Positions 1 to 8,413 of a stretch of 64,000 nucleotides of DNA are shown here, piece after piece. The stretch spans positions 124,001-188,000 of the forward strand of contig CAWBFN010000003.1 of NCBI GenBank assembly GCA_963788125.1, in the 5' to 3' direction. Positions within the stretch are counted from its first letter, which is position 1. Each line of letters opens with the position of its first letter. The notes below the pieces were generated by a model. The model had not been told where the DNA came from and did no database searches. It worked only from the letters and a program-made list of their open reading frames with translations. This DNA is from Bog-473 sp963788125 (lineage in GTDB: Bacteria; Actinomycetota; Acidimicrobiia; Acidimicrobiales; RAAP-2). Made by a program: the position numbers and the translations under genes.

Positions 1-1
1 G

Positions 2-109
2 CTGCTCGGGTTCGGCCATCACGATCGTGGAGCCCTGCACGGGCGCTATCTCGTCCTGCGTCGCTGGCAGGACGGACGGTCGGTCGAGCTCGTCGAGGCC
101 GGCGCCTGA
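2..109 (+). CDS. C-terminal fragment of an unidentified protein
   Basis: Frame 2 is open from the window edge to a TGA at 107-109 and encodes about 35 residues ending in RSVELVEAGA. The fragment is rich in charged residues and has normal high-GC third-position use, so it is probably the end of a real gene that begins outside the window. It is too short to assign a family. Confidence 0.4.
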   Translation: MLGFGHHDRGALHGRYLVLRRWQDGRSVELVEAGA

Positions 110-126
110 GCACGGATGCCGGCGAG

Positions 127-897
127 TCACAGGCCGAACGAGTAGCCGCCGTTGAGAGGATAGGTCTGGCCGGTGATCCACGACGCCTGGGGGCTGGCCA
201 AGAAGACGGCCAAGGGCGCCACATCGTCCGGTAGACCGGGGCGGCGGACCACGTAGCGCTTCAGGGTCGCCTTGGCACGGGGGTCGTCCGGCTCCGCCCA
301 CAGCGCCTCGGTCAGCGGTGTGCGCATCGTGCCGAGCGAGATGTTGTTCACCGTGACGCCCCACCGGCCGGTTTCAATGGCCAGTGTCCGCGTCAGCCCG
401 GCTGCGCCCGCCTTGGCGGCGCTGTAGGCGGCCATGCCGGGGTCGCCGGTCCTGCCCGCGTCGGACACGATGGTGATCACCCGACCCCAGGCGTTGGCGA
501 TCATTGCCGGGAGGCACGCCCGGGCACAGTGCATGACGCCGTACAGGTTCACCCGGACGTAGCGATCCCAGTCGGATGGATCGCTGTCCACGAAGTTGAC
601 CCTGCCGGCCATATCTTCCGATCCTGCGTTCCCGGCGTTGTTCACAAGGATGTCGACGTCGCCGACAGCCTCTATCGCGCTCGTGACGGCGTCGTACCGG
701 GTGACGTCGAAGACCGACGCGTCGGCCGAACCGCCGAGCTCCCGGATCTCATTCACCGTGGCTTCGGCCCGCTCCGGTCGGACATCGTTGACCACCACCC
801 CGGCCCCTGCAGCGGCGAAGCCCTTGGCGATACCGCTGCCGACTCCCTGGCCGCCACCGGTGACGAGCACCCGCCGGCCCGAGAGATCAAACTCCAT
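127..897 (-). CDS. SDR family NAD(P)-dependent oxidoreductase
   Basis: A classical short-chain dehydrogenase of about 256 residues, the usual family length. The N-terminal Rossmann glycine motif VTGGGQGVGSGIA is followed by the NNAG structural motif (in VNNAGNAG) and the catalytic YxxxK in YSAAKAG. It should oxidise or reduce a hydroxyl or keto group using NAD(P) in the cytoplasm; the substrate is unknown. ATG at 897 is taken as the start, with an in-frame GTG at 903 as an alternative. It is the last gene of a minus-strand series P450 - CocE-like hydrolase - SDR, 91 bp after the hydrolase, so it may be transcribed from the operator-bearing promoter near 3,970. Confidence 0.9.
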   Translation of the reverse strand: MEFDLSGRRVLVTGGGQGVGSGIAKGFAAAGAGVVVNDVRPERAEATVNEIRELGGSADASVFDVTRYDAVTSAIEAVGDVDILVNNAGNAGSEDMAGRVNFVDSDPSDWDRYVRVNLYGVMHCARACLPAMIANAWGRVITIVSDAGRTGDPGMAAYSAAKAGAAGLTRTLAIETGRWGVTVNNISLGTMRTPLTEALWAEPDDPRAKATLKRYVVRRPGLPDDVAPLAVFLASPQASWITGQTYPLNGGYSFGL

Positions 898-994
898 GCC
901 CACCGTCCCACTATGCCACCGGCCGACCGACTGCGCTCAGACCAGCGACCGTCGGCCGGCACGCACGCTGCGCACCGCGCCTGCGCTGAACGGC

Positions 995-2662
995 TCAGGT
1001 GTCCACCGTGGGGAGGACCAGACGCGAGGTGCCACCCCGACCGTGCGCAACGGAGTGGCGGGCGGCGCGTAGCGCCGACCCGGTCCCCGGGTTCTCGTCG
1101 GTACCGAGGTTGCGTGCGAACTGCGGGTGGGAGCCGCCCGCGATGAGCAGCCGGATGCGCGAGCCCGCGGTGAACAGGTGGGCGGCGTCGCGGAGCCGGA
1201 GGGTCACCATGCCGGCCGCGTCGGCCGCTTCGAGGCGCAGGTAGCCCTCGGTGACGTTGTGCGAGGTACCGTCCCGACCCACCTCCGAGAGACGTGCGAA
1301 GACGTCGGCGTGGGGGTTGTCGCTGCCATGGGCGAGCTCGACGACCGGTGAGCCCATCACCTCGACGGCACCGTCCAATGTGGCGCTGGTGAAGGACAGC
1401 ACGTCTGGCCGGACGGCCAGTCCCGTGTCGTCGACGCGGGACTTCGTCGACAGCAGGGGCCCTCCGATCGTCGGTGTCGGGTCAGCGGGGTCGTACGTGA
1501 AGGAGGAGGGTGGGCCGTCCGCGGGCGGGGGGTCCAGGGAGAGGCGGCGGCCGGGGTGGAGGAACCAGGTCTGTGCGGAGGTCTGCGGTGGCCAGGTAGG
1601 AAGGTCGCGCCATGCATCGGCTCCGGTGACGTAGACGCGGACGGGGCTCGGACGCCGGCGGCCTGCCCGCTTCGCCACGTGCTCTTCGAGCCAGTCCCAG
1701 GTCTCCCGGGTGGTGATCGGGAGGCCCTTGGCGACGGTGTCGACGTGGGACCACACGCCGATCGTCATGGCCACGTCGACACCGCGTTCGTGCAGGCGCT
1801 GATACTGATGGACGGTTTGCTCGAGGAAGATGTCCTGCCAACCCCCGAAGAGCAGCACGGGCACCTCGACTTGATCGAGAGCAACGCCGTGCTGCATCGG
1901 CGCCCAGAACGGATCGCGCGGGTCGGGCCGGGTGACCCAGTCGGTGTACCACGGGGCCCGGCCGCCGAGAAAGGTCGACGCGGGCGAGACGAGCGGCAGC
2001 TCGTGTAGAACGGGGCGGATCCGCCGTCGGTCCCGAGCCGATTGCAGCATGACATGGAGGGGAGTGCCGTCTTCCTGGTGGACCATCTGGTTGCTCCACC
2101 CGAGGAAGTCGAGCCTGAACGCGCCGGTGCCCCAGACGTGCTCGCAGAAGTCGTGGGGCCCGACGGCGACGACCGCGGCAGCCAGCTCGGGCGGCGGGTC
2201 CGCCAGGAGCGCCCACTGTGTGTGCCCCAGGTAGGACGGGCCGAGCGTGGCGAAGGTGCCGGTGAACCAGGGCTGGCGGAGCATCCAGGTGACGACATCG
2301 TGACCGTCGCCTTCCTCGTCCCTCATGGGATCGAATGTCCCTCCCGAGCCGAAGGTGCCGCGGCTGCTCACGAAGAGGGCGTGGTAGCCGCGGGCGGCGA
2401 AGACCCTCGCCAGGGGCAGCGCCAGGGGCAGGTGGCGGCCGTAGGGCCCCCGAATGAGCAGCGTCCCGACGGCGTCCGATCTCGGCTGATAGAGATCCGC
2501 GGCGAGCTCGACCCCGTCGCCCATCGGCACCCGGATGCCGCGGCTGACGGTGTAGTCGGTCGTGACCGGCGGGAGGCCGAGCAGGCGGGTGGCAAGTCCG
2601 TCTGTGGCGCGGCTCATGGCCGTACGGAGCCTGGTCGAGGTGGGTGATGGCGCGGCAGGCAT
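995..2662 (-). CDS. CocE/NonD family hydrolase (X-Pro dipeptidyl-peptidase-like)
   Basis: 555 residues, typical of CocE-type serine hydrolases, which combine an alpha/beta-hydrolase domain with a C-terminal jelly-roll domain (PepX_C-like). The nucleophile elbow is LGPSYLGHTQW (Ser), the acid lies in GGWQDIFLEQ (Asp) and the likely catalytic His in GVWSHVDTVAKG. Family members cleave esters or amides of small acyl groups; here it may release a hydroxylated or carboxylated intermediate. It begins 11 bp after the P450 stop codon and is almost certainly cotranscribed with it. The exact substrate cannot be told from sequence. Confidence 0.9.
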   Translation of the reverse strand: MPAAPSPTSTRLRTAMSRATDGLATRLLGLPPVTTDYTVSRGIRVPMGDGVELAADLYQPRSDAVGTLLIRGPYGRHLPLALPLARVFAARGYHALFVSSRGTFGSGGTFDPMRDEEGDGHDVVTWMLRQPWFTGTFATLGPSYLGHTQWALLADPPPELAAAVVAVGPHDFCEHVWGTGAFRLDFLGWSNQMVHQEDGTPLHVMLQSARDRRRIRPVLHELPLVSPASTFLGGRAPWYTDWVTRPDPRDPFWAPMQHGVALDQVEVPVLLFGGWQDIFLEQTVHQYQRLHERGVDVAMTIGVWSHVDTVAKGLPITTRETWDWLEEHVAKRAGRRRPSPVRVYVTGADAWRDLPTWPPQTSAQTWFLHPGRRLSLDPPPADGPPSSFTYDPADPTPTIGGPLLSTKSRVDDTGLAVRPDVLSFTSATLDGAVEVMGSPVVELAHGSDNPHADVFARLSEVGRDGTSHNVTEGYLRLEAADAAGMVTLRLRDAAHLFTAGSRIRLLIAGGSHPQFARNLGTDENPGTGSALRAARHSVAHGRGGTSRLVLPTVDT

Positions 2663-2673
2663 CGCTCAGCCCG

Positions 2674-3909
2674 CTAGACGGCGGCGCGGGCTCCCCGATG
2701 CGATGCGGGAGTGAAGGTGATCGGCAGGGCGAGCGGTGCCCGGGTGAACGTCGAGTGGTAGTGGATCTCGGTGCCTTCCTGCAGCTCCAACGCGTCGAGC
2801 CGTCCGAGGAGCTCGTCCAGTGCCACCCGCAGGTTCATTCGCGCCAGGTTGGAGCCGGCACAGCGATGCGGCCCGGCGCCGAAGGCCATATGGCGGTTAC
2901 TGGTGCGCCCCGGATCGAATCCGTCGGGGTCCGCGAACTCCGTGTCGTCCCGGTTGGCAGAGGCCCAGTAGATGATGACCTTGTCGCCCTCCTTGATCTG
3001 ATGGCCGCCGAGCTTGACGTCGCGCGTCGCCGTCCGGGTGATCGCGATGAACGGTGTGTCGAGGCGCAGGAGCTCCTCGACGGCACTGGGGAGCAGCTCC
3101 GGCTGGTGTCGGAGGAGAGCGGGAATCTCCGGATGACGGCAGAACCGCTCCATCATCATCCCGAGCGCGGATGCGGTGGTCTCCAGCCCGCCCAGAATCA
3201 GCAGTTGGACGGTGCCCACGATCTCGTCCTGGGTGATGGGCCGGCCCTCTATCTCCGCGTTGAGCACCCCGTCGATCACGTCTCCACGCGCCGGCTGACG
3301 ACGCCGCATCTCGAGGAACTCGGCGATCCAATTCGACAGGCCGAGCCAGCACTCGGCCGCCTCGGGATCGTTGGGGGTCGACGACTTCGATGCCAGGTAG
3401 GCGACCTTCTCGACACTCTCGCGCGGCGCGTCCAGCGCCAGTTCGAAGAACGCCCGAGCCGGGAACGGCCGGGCGAACGAATCCATGAACTCGCAGCGTC
3501 CGAGCTCGATGAAGTCGTCGATGAGGTGGGTGACCAGCGCGCGGGTCGCCGGCTCCCACGGCGCGACGGCAGCAGGCGTGAAGTAAGAGTTGATCAGGCG
3601 TTTGTAGATGCGGTGGAGAGGGGGATCGACCTCCACCGGTATGTTGCGCACGGCTATCGGGCTGGGGGGGACGGTGAGCCCATGCGCCGAGCTGAACGTC
3701 TCCCAGTCCTGGGCCACGCGCAGTACGTCCTCGTACTCGGTCACCACCCAGAAGCCGCCGTAGTTCTCGCTGTGGGTGACCGGGCAGAGCGACCGCATGC
3801 GAGCCAGGGTGTCGGGAAGCGTTGCCGCCAGTTCGGGAGACAGATGGTCGAAGTGGTGCACGCACCACTCATCGGTGATTAAATCAGCGGCCGGAGGTGT
3901 CGCGTCCAT
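2674..3909 (-). CDS. Cytochrome P450 (paralog A)
   Basis: 411 residues, a soluble bacterial P450. The I-helix oxygen-activation motif is LGGLETTAS, the K-helix ExxR is in VEELLRL, and the haem-ligand loop FGAGPHRCAG places the axial cysteine at about residue 350. It would hydroxylate a hydrophobic substrate using electrons from a ferredoxin such as the 3Fe-4S protein encoded at 8,173. ATG at 3,909 has a strong AGGAGG ribosome site six bases upstream. It is the first gene of a minus-strand operon with the CocE-like hydrolase and SDR. Length, cysteine position and the N-terminal ITDEWC segment match P450 paralog B at 31,986, so the two arose by duplication. Confidence 0.95.
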   Translation of the reverse strand: MDATPPAADLITDEWCVHHFDHLSPELAATLPDTLARMRSLCPVTHSENYGGFWVVTEYEDVLRVAQDWETFSSAHGLTVPPSPIAVRNIPVEVDPPLHRIYKRLINSYFTPAAVAPWEPATRALVTHLIDDFIELGRCEFMDSFARPFPARAFFELALDAPRESVEKVAYLASKSSTPNDPEAAECWLGLSNWIAEFLEMRRRQPARGDVIDGVLNAEIEGRPITQDEIVGTVQLLILGGLETTASALGMMMERFCRHPEIPALLRHQPELLPSAVEELLRLDTPFIAITRTATRDVKLGGHQIKEGDKVIIYWASANRDDTEFADPDGFDPGRTSNRHMAFGAGPHRCAGSNLARMNLRVALDELLGRLDALELQEGTEIHYHSTFTRAPLALPITFTPASHRGARAAV

Positions 3910-3959
3910 CAGCCCTCCTGGTGTAAAAGCGGCCCTCTATGGACCGCATGGCGCGAGGT

Positions 3960-3965
3960 AGCCTA
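3960..3965 (-). promoter_or_regulatory. Putative -10 element of the P450 A operon
   Basis: On the minus strand the hexamer TAGGCT fits the actinobacterial TANNNT -10 pattern and lies about 50 bp upstream of the P450 A start, just downstream of the GAGT-N4-ACTC palindrome at 3,973-3,984. Position and pattern are seen; promoter function is inferred. Confidence 0.35.
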
Positions 3966-3971
3966 ACAGAA

Positions 3972-3984
3972 TGAGTAGTCACTC
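3972..3984. promoter_or_regulatory. Operator-like site 1 (GAGT-AGTC-ACTC)
   Basis: A 12-bp inverted repeat GAGT-N4-ACTC at 3,973-3,984 in the 92-bp gap between the divergent P450 A and DoxX genes. It resembles, from memory, TetR-family FadR-type operators, and it is the most symmetrical member of the short palindrome class found at other promoters of the island. A role for one of the two local TetR proteins is inferred. Confidence 0.5.
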
Positions 3985-4001
3985 TTTAGGAGGTCTGCGA
4001 C

Positions 4002-4556
4002 GTGATCCTGTTCCATGGAGGCGCCCTCTTCGGCGACCTTACGCTGCATTCGACGGACTTTGCCCTGCTCGTACTCCGGCTCGGTCTGGCAGTGGTGTTC
4101 CTGGCGCACGGGATCAACCACATCTTCGGCGGCGGCAAGATCGCCGGTACCGCTCGGTGGTTTGAAAGCCTGGGCATGAAGCCCGGGATCCTCCACGGCT
4201 GGACCGCCTCCTTGACCGAGATCGGTTCCGGGGTGCTGCTGGCGATCGGCCTCCTCACCCCGATCGCCGCCGCCGGGGTGGTCGGCACCATGCTCGTCGC
4301 CCTCATCACCAACCACCTGCACAACGGGTTCTTCATCTTCCGTCCCGGCGAGGGCTGGGAGTACGTGGCGACGCTCACCCTGGTCGCCATCGTCGTCGGG
4401 ACGTTGGGACCCGGCTACTGGAGCGTCGACGGCCACGTCGGTGCTCTACAGGATCTGTGGGGCTGGCCCGGATTCGGCATCGCCGCCGGCGTCGGAGCGC
4501 TCGGTGCGGCGGGCCTGCTCCTGACGTTTTGGCGTCCGGAGCGCAAATCGGCATGA
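4002..4556 (+). CDS. DoxX family membrane protein
   Basis: 184 residues with the DoxX layout: four or so hydrophobic helices, including an N-terminal LGLAVVFLAHGINH segment and later stretches rich in Ala, Gly, Val and Leu. DoxX proteins are small inner-membrane proteins linked to quinone or thiol redox chemistry; the function of most is unknown. The GTG start at 4,002 is set by a good GGAGG site at 3,989-3,993. Only 16 bp separate it from the alcohol dehydrogenase downstream, so the two form an operon, divergent from P450 A across operator site 1. Confidence 0.85.
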   Translation: MILFHGGALFGDLTLHSTDFALLVLRLGLAVVFLAHGINHIFGGGKIAGTARWFESLGMKPGILHGWTASLTEIGSGVLLAIGLLTPIAAAGVVGTMLVALITNHLHNGFFIFRPGEGWEYVATLTLVAIVVGTLGPGYWSVDGHVGALQDLWGWPGFGIAAGVGALGAAGLLLTFWRPERKSA

Positions 4557-4572
4557 CCGCAGTGAGCCGCCC

Positions 4573-5685
4573 ATGAAAACCAGAGCAGCGTTGCTGTTGG
4601 AGCAACCCGGCCGGTGGGAGGTCGTCGAGGTCGACCTGGACGATCCCAAAGACCACGAGGTGCTGGTCCGGCTGGTGGCCTCTGGCCTGTGCCACTCCGA
4701 CGACCACGTGGCCAAGGCCGACGGCAAGATCGCCCACTTCCCCTACTGCGGCGGGCACGAGGGCGCCGGGGTCGTCGAGGCGGTAGGGCCGGGGGTGCGT
4801 TCTCTTGCGCCGGGGGACCACATCGTGACGTCGTTCATTCCGGGCTGCGGTCGCTGCCGCTGGTGTGCCAGCGGGATGCAGAACCTCTGCGAGAACGGCG
4901 CCCTCATGATGAAGGGGACACAGCTCGACGGCACGTTCCGCATGCACTACGGCGGTCTGAATGTCGGCCGGTCGTCGTTGATCGGAGCGTTCTCCGAATT
5001 CAGCGTCATGCCCGAGTGGTCCTGCGTCAAGATCCCCCGGCACTTTCCCCTCCTCTCGGCTGCTCTCCTCGGCTGCGCGGTGCCCACCGGCTGGGGTTCG
5101 GCCGTCCGCGCCGCCCAGGTGCAGCCCGGCGATGTCATCATCGTGATGGGTGTCGGTGGGATCGGGATCAACGCCGTCCAGGGAGCGGCCCATGCCGGCG
5201 CCACACACGTGATCGCCGCCGATCCCGTGGGCCTCAAGCGCGACGCCGCGCTGCGCCTCGGCGCGACGGACGTCGCGGCGTCGATCGACGAGGCTGCCGA
5301 GTTGGCCCGTTCACTGACGAACGGCCAGGGGGCCGACGCGACCATCGTCGCCGTGGGCGTGCTCTCCGGCGAGCACATCGCGCAGGCGTTCGACTCGGTC
5401 CGCAAAGCCGGCACGGTCGTCGTCACCGCGGTCGCCCCGATGGAGAGCGTCGGAATTCCGATCAGCCCCTTTCTTCTGGCGATGTTCCAGAAGCGGCTGC
5501 AGGGCTGCCTGTACGGGATGATGACCCCCTCGAGCGACGTCCCCCGGCTGCTGGCCATGTACGAGCAGGGTCAATTGAAGCTCGACGAGCTCGTCTCACG
5601 GACGTACTCGCTCGATGAGATCAACACCGGCTACGACGACCTGCACGCCGGCAGGAACATCCGCGGCGTCATCGACTTCTCGTAG
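4573..5685 (+). CDS. Zn-dependent alcohol dehydrogenase, NDMA-dependent type
   Basis: 370 residues of the medium-chain dehydrogenase superfamily. Catalytic zinc ligands are in SGLCHSDDH and GGHEGAG, the structural-zinc cysteines in CGRCRWCASGMQNLC, and the NAD-binding glycine motif is GVGGIGINA. The N-terminal wording and length are like the NDMA-dependent alcohol dehydrogenases of actinobacteria, which hold NAD(H) tightly and need an external redox partner (family knowledge, not proven here). It probably oxidises an alcohol made by the P450s to an aldehyde. Cotranscribed with DoxX, which might belong to its redox chain. A GC-rich hairpin follows at 5,707-5,722. Confidence 0.92.
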   Translation: MKTRAALLLEQPGRWEVVEVDLDDPKDHEVLVRLVASGLCHSDDHVAKADGKIAHFPYCGGHEGAGVVEAVGPGVRSLAPGDHIVTSFIPGCGRCRWCASGMQNLCENGALMMKGTQLDGTFRMHYGGLNVGRSSLIGAFSEFSVMPEWSCVKIPRHFPLLSAALLGCAVPTGWGSAVRAAQVQPGDVIIVMGVGGIGINAVQGAAHAGATHVIAADPVGLKRDAALRLGATDVAASIDEAAELARSLTNGQGADATIVAVGVLSGEHIAQAFDSVRKAGTVVVTAVAPMESVGIPISPFLLAMFQKRLQGCLYGMMTPSSDVPRLLAMYEQGQLKLDELVSRTYSLDEINTGYDDLHAGRNIRGVIDFS

Positions 5686-5706
5686 TCCGGGCTCGCCCAC
5701 CGCGGC

Positions 5707-5722
5707 CGGGCGTCTCCGCCCG
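5707..5722. terminator. GC hairpin between convergent genes
   Basis: CGGGCG and CGCCCG form a 6-bp stem with a 4-base loop in the 61-bp gap between the convergent alcohol dehydrogenase and LLM genes. There is no T-run, so it would be an atypical, possibly bidirectional, terminator. Confidence 0.3.
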
Positions 5723-5746
5723 ACCGGCCCGGTCGAAGCACACGCG

Positions 5747-6748
5747 TCATGCAAACGAGCGGATCTCGGGGAGCACCTTCTCGGACAGCAGGTCGACCTG
5801 GTCGAGATAGCCCGCGCCCTGGTCGGTCGGCCCGAGCATGAGCTCGGTGCAGCCGGCCTCCCAGTACCGGCGAAGGTGCTCGACCACCTGTCCGACCGAG
5901 CCGGCCACGAACAGTCGCTCGGGGAACGAAGTGTCCTTCTGGGTCAACGCCGCCCAGGCGGCAGCGGCGCGTCCCTGGGCGCCGTTGGACGCCGTGTCGA
6001 CGTGCACCGGCAGCAGCATGCCCGTCGTGAAGGGCTCGGATGCGAGGCGCAGCTCGTCTCGACGATCCGAGAGGAAGGACCGTCGCCGGGCAAAGCCGTC
6101 CGGATCCAACAGGTAGCCGATCCACCCGTCTCCGTACCGTGCCGCCCGCCGGAGCGCGACGTCCTTCCACCCGGCGAGTAGGAACGGGATCTCCCCTCCC
6201 TGCGGCGCGATGGTGACGGCGGCGCCATCGGGGCTCGACGGGCTGATCCGCCCGGAGAGCAGACCCTGCACGGCGCGCAGTCCTTCCTCCAACCGCCGGC
6301 CGCGTTCTGTCAGTGGGACGCCGACTGCCTCGAACTCGGCGGGGTACTCACCGCCGACGCCCACACCCACCCGGAGTCGGCCCGGAGCGAAGCTCGCTAG
6401 CGTCCCGAGCTGCTTCGCCAGCACAACGGGGTTCCTCAGCGCCAGCAGCACGACGCACGGGCCCAGAGAGACCCGTTGGGTCGATGCCGCGACCACCGAC
6501 AGCGTGACGATCGATTCGAGCAGCGGCCGGGGGTGGAGGAGGTGGTCCCCGACGTACACGCCGTCGAACCCCGCGGCCTCGGCGCGCCGGGCCGCCTCGA
6601 CGACCCGTCCGGGGTCGACGTGGCCGTCGTCGGCGCGGGCGGCGGTGGGGAGCATCAGGCCCACTGTCGGGTGGTGCCGGGCGGCCGCTGGCCACGCCGA
6701 CGACGGCCCGGTCAGGGCGACGGTGGCACCACCACCGTTATCGTCCAA
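5747..6748 (-). CDS. LLM class F420-type oxidoreductase
   Basis: About 333 residues of the bacterial-luciferase-like superfamily. Recognisable segments are RAEAAGFDGVYVGDHLL near the N-terminus, VGVGVGGEYPAEFEAVGVP and DGWIGYLLDPDGF. Actinobacterial members use F420 or FMN for hydride transfer or monooxygenation. The start is uncertain: the longest frame begins with TTG at 6,748, twelve bases after the Rieske gene stop, and has no clear ribosome site. The gene follows the Rieske oxygenase on the same strand and is probably cotranscribed. A relative lies at 34,701, with the same gap-and-motif pattern. Confidence 0.88.
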   Translation of the reverse strand: MDDNGGGATVALTGPSSAWPAAARHHPTVGLMLPTAARADDGHVDPGRVVEAARRAEAAGFDGVYVGDHLLHPRPLLESIVTLSVVAASTQRVSLGPCVVLLALRNPVVLAKQLGTLASFAPGRLRVGVGVGGEYPAEFEAVGVPLTERGRRLEEGLRAVQGLLSGRISPSSPDGAAVTIAPQGGEIPFLLAGWKDVALRRAARYGDGWIGYLLDPDGFARRRSFLSDRRDELRLASEPFTTGMLLPVHVDTASNGAQGRAAAAWAALTQKDTSFPERLFVAGSVGQVVEHLRRYWEAGCTELMLGPTDQGAGYLDQVDLLSEKVLPEIRSFA

Positions 6749-6759
6749 ACTGGTGATGG

Positions 6760-7938
6760 CTAGGCGCGGGCTGCTGTGTTCCGGTCACGAGTGTCCGAGA
6801 GCGCGGCTTCGAATCCCCGGTGGAGATGCTGGGGAGCGGGCTCGTTCATCCCGAACACCACGTTGTCGAGCAGGCCGGTTCGGATTCCCGGCTCGGTCCG
6901 GCCGGCGACCCAGAAGTCCTCGGCGTCGACCACCGTCTCACAGATCCACGCGATCTGCTCCAACTCCGCCTGCCGCTCCGATTCGGTGAGATCCGGTGCC
7001 ATGTACGCCGTGTGGATCACCTCTGAGGTCGCCGCATCGACCGGCAGTATCTGCCACAGCTCGAGATGCCGTTTGGCGACCGTGAAGCTGGTGTTGGGGA
7101 AGAGCGCATACTGATACGTGAAGTGCGGCAGCACATCGCCCCACTCCTCCTCGGGCCGCTCCGTGAGCTCGGTGATCGTGCGAATGGCGGAGCAGTTCCG
7201 GAGGTGGCGCCCGAAGGGGTCGAAGGTCAGAACGCCGCCGAAGGCGAAGTCCTTGAGCGTCGTCCGGTGCAGGGAGTCGAAGTGGTAGTTCTCTCGGAAG
7301 GTGTCGAGCGTCACCTTCCAATTGGCGTTGACCCGGTGAATGTGGGGATCGCTGTACGGCTTCCAGTCCGAGAGCTCCAGCATGGCGAGCTCCTGGGCCA
7401 AGCCCGGTCCGAGGTAGTCGTCGATGTCGACCTCCGGGCCGGGGCGGAGACGACCGACGATGAGGCCGTAGCCCTCCGCCACCGGGAGCTCCACGAGACC
7501 CTTTTCTTCACGGCACAGGCTCTCGAATCCCTCGGGCACCGGGACCCAGGTGAGGTGACCTTCGAGGTCGTAGACCCAGGCGTGGAACGGACAGGTGAAG
7601 CGTCTCGCTGATCCGGATCCGTCCACAACCCGAACGCCCCGGTGTCGACAGGCGTTCAGCATGGCCCGCACCTGCCCGTCGGTGTCCCGAGTGAGCAGGA
7701 CCGGCGTACCGCACACGTCGACGGTGCGGTAGCTCCCCGGGGTCGGGAGGGCGCCGGAAAGGCACAGCACGAGCGGGTGTCCGCGGAAGAGGACCTCGAG
7801 CTCCTCGGAGTGGCGCTCCGGCGAGGTGTAGGTCGCGGCCGGCACCTCCAGGACCGATTCGGCCATGTCGGTGGTCCCGTTCTCGATGTGGTCCAACAGC
7901 CTGCGCACGAGGCTGTGCTCGAGTGCTTCCCTATCCAC
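6760..7938 (-). CDS. Rieske 2Fe-2S ring-hydroxylating oxygenase, alpha subunit
   Basis: 392 residues. The Rieske motif C97-R-H99 ... C116-P-F-H119 binds the 2Fe-2S cluster, and ENYHFDSLH (His219, His224) supplies two ligands of the mononuclear iron in the C-terminal catalytic domain. Such enzymes dihydroxylate or monooxygenate rings or demethylate ethers, receiving electrons from a ferredoxin and reductase. No beta subunit or reductase is next to it, which suits the single-subunit Rieske types; the ferredoxin at 8,173 is divergently transcribed across a shared promoter region. The start is GTG at 7,938 behind a GAGGGGG site. Substrate unknown. Confidence 0.92.
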   Translation of the reverse strand: MDREALEHSLVRRLLDHIENGTTDMAESVLEVPAATYTSPERHSEELEVLFRGHPLVLCLSGALPTPGSYRTVDVCGTPVLLTRDTDGQVRAMLNACRHRGVRVVDGSGSARRFTCPFHAWVYDLEGHLTWVPVPEGFESLCREEKGLVELPVAEGYGLIVGRLRPGPEVDIDDYLGPGLAQELAMLELSDWKPYSDPHIHRVNANWKVTLDTFRENYHFDSLHRTTLKDFAFGGVLTFDPFGRHLRNCSAIRTITELTERPEEEWGDVLPHFTYQYALFPNTSFTVAKRHLELWQILPVDAATSEVIHTAYMAPDLTESERQAELEQIAWICETVVDAEDFWVAGRTEPGIRTGLLDNVVFGMNEPAPQHLHRGFEAALSDTRDRNTAARA

Positions 7939-8011
7939 CTCTCACCCCCTCATCGGCGCGGCACTGAGGAGTCGCTCAGAACCCCTTCGCTGCTCAGGCG
8001 GCACCGCGCCC

Positions 8012-8017
8012 ATATTA
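8012..8017 (-). promoter_or_regulatory. Putative -10 element of the Rieske operon
   Basis: TAATAT on the minus strand, about 75 bp upstream of the Rieske start and immediately downstream of operator site 2. It is close to the sigma-70 -10 consensus, rare in this GC-rich DNA. Function is inferred. Confidence 0.45.
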
Positions 8018-8019
8018 GT

Positions 8020-8032
8020 CAGTAACTGCTCA
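8020..8032. promoter_or_regulatory. Operator-like site 2 (TGAGC-AGT-TACTG)
   Basis: Read on the minus strand this is TGAGC-AGT-TACT, an exact match to the TGAGC-N3-TACT pattern. It sits in the divergent gap (7,939-8,172) between the Rieske oxygenase and ferredoxin genes, so a bound repressor could silence both directions. Confidence 0.5.
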
Positions 8033-8172
8033 CTCTACAAATATGCCGAGACCGCCGCTCGGCGAGGCCCCGCTGAGCTTGACAGGCACAAGACCAATGC
8101 CGATGATGAGGGAGTGAGCGCCCACCAACCATCGTCGTGGCCCACTCGGCCCGCGGGCCACGACGACGAGCG

Positions 8173-8361
8173 ATGAGGGTGACCGTGGAAGCCGAGGTGT
8201 GCCAGGGTCATGCTCGGTGCTGGCAGATCTGCCCGGAGGTTTTTTCTCTCGATGACGAAGGCCATGCTCTCGTGCTGGAGTCCGAGGTGCCCGGTGGACT
8301 CGAGGGGAAAGTCCGGGAAGCGGTTGCGAACTGTCCCGAACGCGCCATCGTGCTGGCCTGA
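8173..8361 (+). CDS. 3Fe-4S ferredoxin of the P450-partner type
   Basis: 62 residues. Cysteines at positions 10, 16 and 54 (in VCQGHARC and NCPE) match the three-cysteine ligand pattern of 3Fe-4S ferredoxins, with His13 standing where a 4Fe-4S protein has its second cysteine. An extra Cys20 is present. Such ferredoxins pass single electrons to bacterial P450s, and two P450s lie in this island. ATG at 8,173 starts a plus-strand series ferredoxin - SDR - two acyl-CoA dehydrogenases, divergent from the Rieske gene. Confidence 0.9.
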   Translation: MRVTVEAEVCQGHARCWQICPEVFSLDDEGHALVLESEVPGGLEGKVREAVANCPERAIVLA

Positions 8362-8413
8362 CGGCCAGGTGCCCACCGAGCCCGACGGTCGCCGCGCCAC
8401 TCCGGCCTGAACG

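Noticed and set aside
2644..3882. 412-residue plus-strand open frame
   Set aside because: Complement of the clear P450 A gene; composition typical of a shadow.
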